Origin: Jatrophihabitans endophyticus
Lineage (GTDB): Bacteria > Actinomycetota > Actinomycetes > Mycobacteriales > Jatrophihabitantaceae
DNA: 64,000 nt
Direction of reading: 5' to 3'
Assembly: GCF_900129455.1 (NCBI RefSeq)
Contig: NZ_FQVU01000005.1
Coordinates: 310,001 to 374,000 of the forward strand
The first letter of the stretch is position 1. The number at the start of each line of letters is the position of its first letter. Both the position numbers and the translations under genes were made by a program. Under the pieces are notes generated by a model. It was given only the letters and a program-made list of their open reading frames with translations, was not told the origin of the DNA and searched no databases. Below are positions 59,705 through 64,000 of the stretch, one piece after another.

Positions 59705-61772
59705 CGTCGTCGGCGACCCGGCCGGCGGGTCCGTTGCGCTCCAGCTCGGCGAGCCACGCGGCCGCGGACGCGTCGGACGGTGCCCGCCAGTCGCCCCGCG
59801 GCGACAGCGCACCGCCGGCGCTGACCTTCGGACCGTTCGGCAGCGCCGAGCGCTTGAACTGCGAGAAGGCGAAGTAGCGCTGCAGGAACTCGCGCAGCCA
59901 GCGCGTGATCGTGGGCAGGTCGTACGCGTGCCTGGCGTCGTCCGGGAAGCCGGCGGGCCAGCTGCCGTCGTCGGCATCGCGCCAGGCGTGCCAGGCGAGG
60001 AACGCGATCTTCGACGGCGGCAGGCCGTAACGCAGCACGTGGAAGAGGAAGAAGTCGTGCAGCTCGTACGGGCCGATACGGTCCTCGGTGCTCTGCATCG
60101 CCCCCGTCTCCTCGTCGGCCGGCACCAGCTCGGGCGAGATCTCGGTGTCGAGGATGGCGGTCAGCAGCTCGCCGGTGCGCTCGTCGAACTGCCCCGTGCC
60201 GACCGTCCACCGGATCAAGTACTGGATCAGCGTCTTCGGCACGCCGGCGTTGACCGCGTAGTGGCTCATCTGGTCGCCGACGCCGTACGTGCACCAACCC
60301 AGCGCCAACTCGCTGAGGTCACCGGTCCCCACCACGAAGCCGTTGCGCTGATTGGCGAGCCGGAACAGGTAGTCGGTGCGCAGCCCTGCCTGCACGTTCT
60401 CGAACGTGACGTCGTAGACCGGCTCGCCCCGGCTGTACGGGTGGTCCAGGTCGGCGAGCAGCTGCTCCGCGGCGGGCCGGATGTCGATCTCGGCCGCCTC
60501 GACGCCGAGGGCCTTCATGAGCGCCCACGCGTTCGCCTTGGTCGCCTCGCCCGTGGCGAACCCCGGCAGCGTGTAGCCGAGGATCGCCGAACGCGGCACG
60601 CCGAGCCGGTCGCACGCCTTGGCCGCGACGATCAGCGCGTGCGTGGAGTCCAACCCGCCGGAGACGCCGATGACCATGCGGTCACCCGCGGAGCGGAAGC
60701 GGCGGGCCAGCGCGGCGACCTGGATGTTGAACGCCTCGTAGCAGTCCTGGTCGAGATGCGACCGCTCGTCGGGGACGAACGGGAATCGGCGCAGCGGGCG
60801 TCGCAGCCCCACGTCGCGGTGGTGCGGCCGGTGCGCGAAGGCGACGGTGCGGTAGCGCTGCTCGGGCGCGCCGGCGGCGACGGCGGAGTCGTGGAAGGTC
60901 GGCATGCGCATGCGCTCGAGGCGGATGCGGGCGAGGTCGACGTCGGCCACGAGCAGCTGCGCCTCGTCGGCGAAGCGCTCGGACTCGGCCAGCAACGCCC
61001 CCAGCTCGTGGATCGAGCCCTGGCCGTCCCAGGACAGGTCGGTGCTGCTCTCGCCCGGCCCGGCGGCGGAGTAGACGTACGCGGCGACCGCACGGGTCGA
61101 CTGCGCGCCCGAGAGCACCGCGCGGTCGGCCGACTTGCCCACGGTGATGTTGGACGCCGAGAGGTTGGCCAGCACCGTCGCGCCGGCCAGCGCCGCGTAG
61201 GACGACGGGGGGACGGTCGACCAGTAGTCCTCGCAGATCTCGACACCGATCGTGAAGTCGGCGAGGTCGGCGGCGGCGAAGACGAGGTCGTTGCCGAACG
61301 GCACCGTCGTGCCGCCGATCGTGAGGTGCTGCCCGGCCGTCCCCGCGCCGGAGGCGAACCACCGCTTCTCGTAGTACTCGCGGTAGTTGGGCAGGAACGT
61401 CTTCGGCACCACGCCCAGGATCTCGCCGCGGGCTAGCACGACCGCGGTGTTGTACAGCCGACCGTTGCGGCGCAGCGGCGCGCCGACCAGCAGCACCGGA
61501 CCGAGCTCGCGGCTCGCCTCGCGCACGGTCGCGACGGCGTCCTCGACGGCGTCGAGCAGCGCGTCCTGCAGCAGCAGGTCGTCGATGGCGTACGACGACA
61601 ACCCGAGCTCGGGGAAGACGACGAGGTCGACACCCTCGGCATCGGCGCGCCGTGCGAGCTCGACCGTCGCCTCGGCGTTGCGCCCGGGGTCGGCGGTCGC
61701 CACGAGCGGCGTCGCCGCCGCGACCCGGGCCATGCCCTGGTCGTGGATGCTGCTGAACTCGCGGTCGGTCAC
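59697..61772 (-). CDS. nadE: glutamine-dependent NAD+ synthetase
   Basis: 691 residues, the long two-domain form of actinobacteria. The N-terminal nitrilase-like glutaminase domain has VFPELGLSSYA (Glu), GVVPKTFLPNYREYYE (Lys) and GVEICEDYW (Cys). The C-terminal synthetase has VIGVSGGLDSTHALI near 365 and GTGDLSELALGW near 482. Makes NAD from nicotinic acid adenine dinucleotide with ammonia taken from glutamine. GTG 61772. Confidence 0.96.
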   Translation of the reverse strand: MTDREFSSIHDQGMARVAAATPLVATADPGRNAEATVELARRADAEGVDLVVFPELGLSSYAIDDLLLQDALLDAVEDAVATVREASRELGPVLLVGAPLRRNGRLYNTAVVLARGEILGVVPKTFLPNYREYYEKRWFASGAGTAGQHLTIGGTTVPFGNDLVFAAADLADFTIGVEICEDYWSTVPPSSYAALAGATVLANLSASNITVGKSADRAVLSGAQSTRAVAAYVYSAAGPGESSTDLSWDGQGSIHELGALLAESERFADEAQLLVADVDLARIRLERMRMPTFHDSAVAAGAPEQRYRTVAFAHRPHHRDVGLRRPLRRFPFVPDERSHLDQDCYEAFNIQVAALARRFRSAGDRMVIGVSGGLDSTHALIVAAKACDRLGVPRSAILGYTLPGFATGEATKANAWALMKALGVEAAEIDIRPAAEQLLADLDHPYSRGEPVYDVTFENVQAGLRTDYLFRLANQRNGFVVGTGDLSELALGWCTYGVGDQMSHYAVNAGVPKTLIQYLIRWTVGTGQFDERTGELLTAILDTEISPELVPADEETGAMQSTEDRIGPYELHDFFLFHVLRYGLPPSKIAFLAWHAWRDADDGSWPAGFPDDARHAYDLPTITRWLREFLQRYFAFSQFKRSALPNGPKVSAGGALSPRGDWRAPSDASAAAWLAELERNGPAGRVADDVR

Positions 61773-61992
61773 CCGAGCGCTCCTCCCGTTCCCGATCCGG
61801 TCGGCCGACCGGACCCCGGTCCGCTGCCGTCGAGCCTACTGACGCGAGGTGCTTCGGCTCCCGACACCGGCCAGGACGTTCGACCCGGCCGGCTCGTGAG
61901 ATTGGACCCGGGCGGCCGGGTGGCGGCCGCGGGCAGGGTGGACCGTGACTGCGGGGACGGCTGCCCGCCAGCAGCGGAACGGGAGACCGAGG

Positions 61993-62595
61993 ATGAGAGC
62001 CGGCGACATCATGACCCGCGAGGTCGTCACCGTCACCCCGCAGACCCCGGTAAACCAGGCGATCGCCCTGCTGACGCGGCACGCCATCGCCTCGTTGCCG
62101 GTGGTCGAGGACGGCGAGGTGGTCGGGATCGTGTCCGAGCCGGACCTGCTGCGCAACCGGCTGCCCCACGACCCGGCCGCGACGATGCGACCCCGGCCCG
62201 ACGGCCCCGACCCGGGACGGACGGTCGAGGACGTGATGAACGAACCGGTGCTGTGCCTGCCGACGACCGCGGACGCCGCCGACGTCGCGCAGGTGCTGCT
62301 GGACAACCACGTCCGCGCGGTGCCGATCGTCGACGGGGCGGATCTCGTCGGCATCGTCAGCCGCCGTGACCTGCTGCGCCTCGCCCAACGCGACGACCGC
62401 GCGATCGCCGCCGCCGTCGTCGACCTGCTCGACCGCTTCGCCGAGGGCACCCGCACCACGGGGTGGCGTGTGCAGGCGGACGACGGCATCGTCACGGTCG
62501 CGGGGACGTTCGTCGACCAACGCGAGGAAGGAGCCGTGTACGCGCTGGCCCACTCGGTGCCCGGAGTCGTGCGCGTGCACGTCGTTCCGGCGTGA
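61993..62595 (+). CDS. CBS-pair and BON-domain protein
   Basis: 200 residues from ATG 61993. Two CBS repeats (about 1-60 and 76-135: MTREVVTVTPQTPVNQAI; VMNEPVLCLPTTADAADVA), then a BON-like segment (WRVQADDGIVTVAGTF) near 160-195. CBS pairs bind adenosyl nucleotides; BON domains bind membranes or other proteins. Such proteins occur in stress responses of actinobacteria. Its stop overlaps the CoA-transferase start. Confidence 0.85.
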   Translation: MRAGDIMTREVVTVTPQTPVNQAIALLTRHAIASLPVVEDGEVVGIVSEPDLLRNRLPHDPAATMRPRPDGPDPGRTVEDVMNEPVLCLPTTADAADVAQVLLDNHVRAVPIVDGADLVGIVSRRDLLRLAQRDDRAIAAAVVDLLDRFAEGTRTTGWRVQADDGIVTVAGTFVDQREEGAVYALAHSVPGVVRVHVVPA

Positions 62596-64000
62596 CCGCC
62601 ACCGCCGCCGGCGCGGCGGGTGTGCCCGCGCCCCGCATCGACCACCCCGGCCTCGCCGCCAAGCTGATGAGCGCGGACGACGCCGCCCGGCTGATCCCGC
62701 ACGGCGCGCACATCGGCATGAGCGGCTTCACCGGTGCCGGGCATCCCAAGGAGGTCCCGGCCGCGCTGGCACGGCGCATCGCCGTCGCCCGCGAGGCCGG
62801 CGACCCGTTCACCGTCGGGCTGTGGACCGGCGCGTCCACCGCTCCCGAACTGGACGGCGCACTCGCCGCCGTCGACGGCGTCGACCTGCGCATGCCCTAC
62901 CAGTCCGACCCGATCACCCGCGCGAAGATCAACGCCGGGCAGATGGACTACGTCGACCTGCATCTGTCCCACGTCGCGCAGGCGGTGTGGGAGGGCTTCT
63001 TCGGCCCGGTCGACGTCGCCCTGGTCGAGGTCGCCGGGATCACCGCCGACGGCGACCTGATCCCGTCCTCGTCGGTCGGCAACAACAAGACCTGGCTCGA
63101 CCTGGCCGACCGCGTGATCCTCGAGGTCAACTCCTGGCAACCGCCGGAGCTCGACGGCATGCACGACATCTACTACGGGACGGCGCTGCCGCCGAACCGG
63201 CGGCCGGTGCAGATCCTGCAGGCAGGCGATCGCATCGGCGTGCCGCACTACCACTGCCCGCCCGAGAAGGTCGTCGCCGTCGTCGCGACCCACGAGCCCG
63301 ACCGCACGACCACCTTCGCCCCGGTCGACGAGACGTCCACCCGCATCGCCGAGCACCTGATCGACTTCCTCACCCACGAGGTCGAGCGGGGACGGTTGCC
63401 GCGCACGCTGCTGCCGATCCAGTCGGGTGTCGGCAACGTCGCCAATGCCGTGCTCGCCAACCTCGACGCCGCCGGGTTCGGCCCGCTGACGGCCTACACC
63501 GAAGTCATCCAGGACAGCATGCTGGCGCTGCTGCGTTCCGGGACGATCTCCACCGCCTCGGCCACCGCGCTCTCGCTCAGCGACGCCGGGCTCGCCGACT
63601 TCCTCGACAACCTCGGCGAGTACCGGCGCAGGATCGTGCTGCGCTCGCAGGAGATCAGCAACCATCCCGAGGTGATCAGGCGACTGGGCTGCCTGGCGAT
63701 GAACGGCATGATCGAGGCCGACATCTACGGCAACGTCAACTCGACGCACGTGATGGGATCGGCGATCCAGAACGGCATCGGCGGCTCCGGCGACTTCGCC
63801 CGCAACTCCTACCTGTCGATGTTCCTCAGCCCGTCGACCGCGAAGCGTGGGGCGATCTCGACGATCGTGCCGATGGTCAGCCACGTCGACCACACCGAGC
63901 ACGACGTCCACGTCATCGTCACCGAGCAGGGGCTCGCGGACCTGCGCGGGCTGGCGCCACGGCGCCGCGCGGCAAGGGTCATCGAACGCTGCGCGCACCC
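62592..64000 (+). CDS. acetyl-CoA hydrolase/transferase (3' end cut by window)
   Basis: 469 residues visible, no stop before the window end. SADDAARLIPHGAHIGMSGFTGAGHPKEVP opens the family; QSGVGNVANAVLANL is the substrate-binding loop, TEVIQDSMLALL carries the catalytic Glu, and NGIGGSGDFARNSYLS follows. Resembles succinyl-CoA:acetate CoA-transferases and acetyl-CoA hydrolases. GTG 62592 overlaps the CBS gene stop. Confidence 0.9.
   Translation, partial: MTATAAGAAGVPAPRIDHPGLAAKLMSADDAARLIPHGAHIGMSGFTGAGHPKEVPAALARRIAVAREAGDPFTVGLWTGASTAPELDGALAAVDGVDLRMPYQSDPITRAKINAGQMDYVDLHLSHVAQAVWEGFFGPVDVALVEVAGITADGDLIPSSSVGNNKTWLDLADRVILEVNSWQPPELDGMHDIYYGTALPPNRRPVQILQAGDRIGVPHYHCPPEKVVAVVATHEPDRTTTFAPVDETSTRIAEHLIDFLTHEVERGRLPRTLLPIQSGVGNVANAVLANLDAAGFGPLTAYTEVIQDSMLALLRSGTISTASATALSLSDAGLADFLDNLGEYRRRIVLRSQEISNHPEVIRRLGCLAMNGMIEADIYGNVNSTHVMGSAIQNGIGGSGDFARNSYLSMFLSPSTAKRGAISTIVPMVSHVDHTEHDVHVIVTEQGLADLRGLAPRRRAARVIERCAH

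Noticed and set aside
1-64000. CRISPR arrays, rRNA genes and insertion sequences
   Set aside because: I saw no regularly spaced repeats, no rRNA sequence and no transposase gene with terminal repeats.

Overview
The window is a high-GC actinobacterial chromosome segment. Evidence: very GC-rich third codon positions, frequent GTG starts, long runs of genes coupled by 4-base GTGA/ATGA overlaps, a short HU protein and glutamine-dependent NAD synthetase. The exact genus cannot be read from the sequence. About 20.6 kb in the middle is an integrated mobile element with AT-richer stretches and a different gene repertoire. No gap longer than about 300 bases lacks a gene.

Layout. (1) 1-5400, plus strand: copper handling and redox genes (CopC-CopD fusion, YcnI-like protein, PCuAC chaperone, SCO1-like protein, MauE-DsbA fusion), ending at a strong bidirectional terminator facing an HU gene. 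(2) 5874-5949: tRNA-Ala(GGC), the attachment site. (3) 5949-26549: an integrative element. On its left are a large serine integrase, an ImmA-like protease, an XRE repressor, a methyltransferase, a replication-relaxation protein, a VirD4/TraM-type ATPase and a block of small unknown genes. In the middle are defence-like genes: a DUF294-like nucleotidyltransferase, a two-gene CBASS-like pair (SLATT membrane protein plus CD-NTase), an Abi_C protein and a DUF5131/TcmP pair. On its right is a TetR-controlled cargo operon (MFS pump, DUF2255, alcohol dehydrogenase, carboxymuconolactone-decarboxylase-like, cupin). (4) 26803-29692: Vsr nuclease, candidate restriction endonuclease and C5 cytosine methyltransferase, just outside the right attachment site. 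(5) 29810-41772: a GntR regulator and a tightly coupled operon with a threonine-synthase-like enzyme, a complete dipeptide/oligopeptide ABC importer, SDR, polysaccharide deacetylase, M20 hydrolase and S9 peptidase. (6) 41774-49317: LysR, YeiH family, CPA1 antiporter, APC permease, MFS and IclR. (7) 49452-58529: a catabolic cluster (unknown barrel-like protein, aldehyde dehydrogenase, HapK-like protein, phytoene-desaturase-like flavoprotein, IlvD/Edd dehydratase, TetR, acylating aldehyde dehydrogenase, 4-hydroxy-2-oxovalerate aldolase). (8) 58682-64000: DUF1906 protein, NadE, CBS-BON protein and a CoA-transferase cut by the window end.

Most striking observation: the two element ends share an 11-bp core, and when they are joined as in the excised circle the core sits between perfect 10-bp inverted arms. 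The integrase frame then runs through this attP without interruption into the small HTH ORF at the other end of the element. Integration would therefore cut a 708-residue integrase into a 571-residue catalytic part, capped with 52 residues encoded antisense to the tRNA and flanking chromosome, and an orphan 137-residue double-HTH tail. The element also carries three copies of one 18-bp palindrome on two promoters, the likely operator of its XRE repressor. A second, IclR-type operator family links the permease, iclR, the unknown barrel-like gene and the aldehyde dehydrogenase operon.
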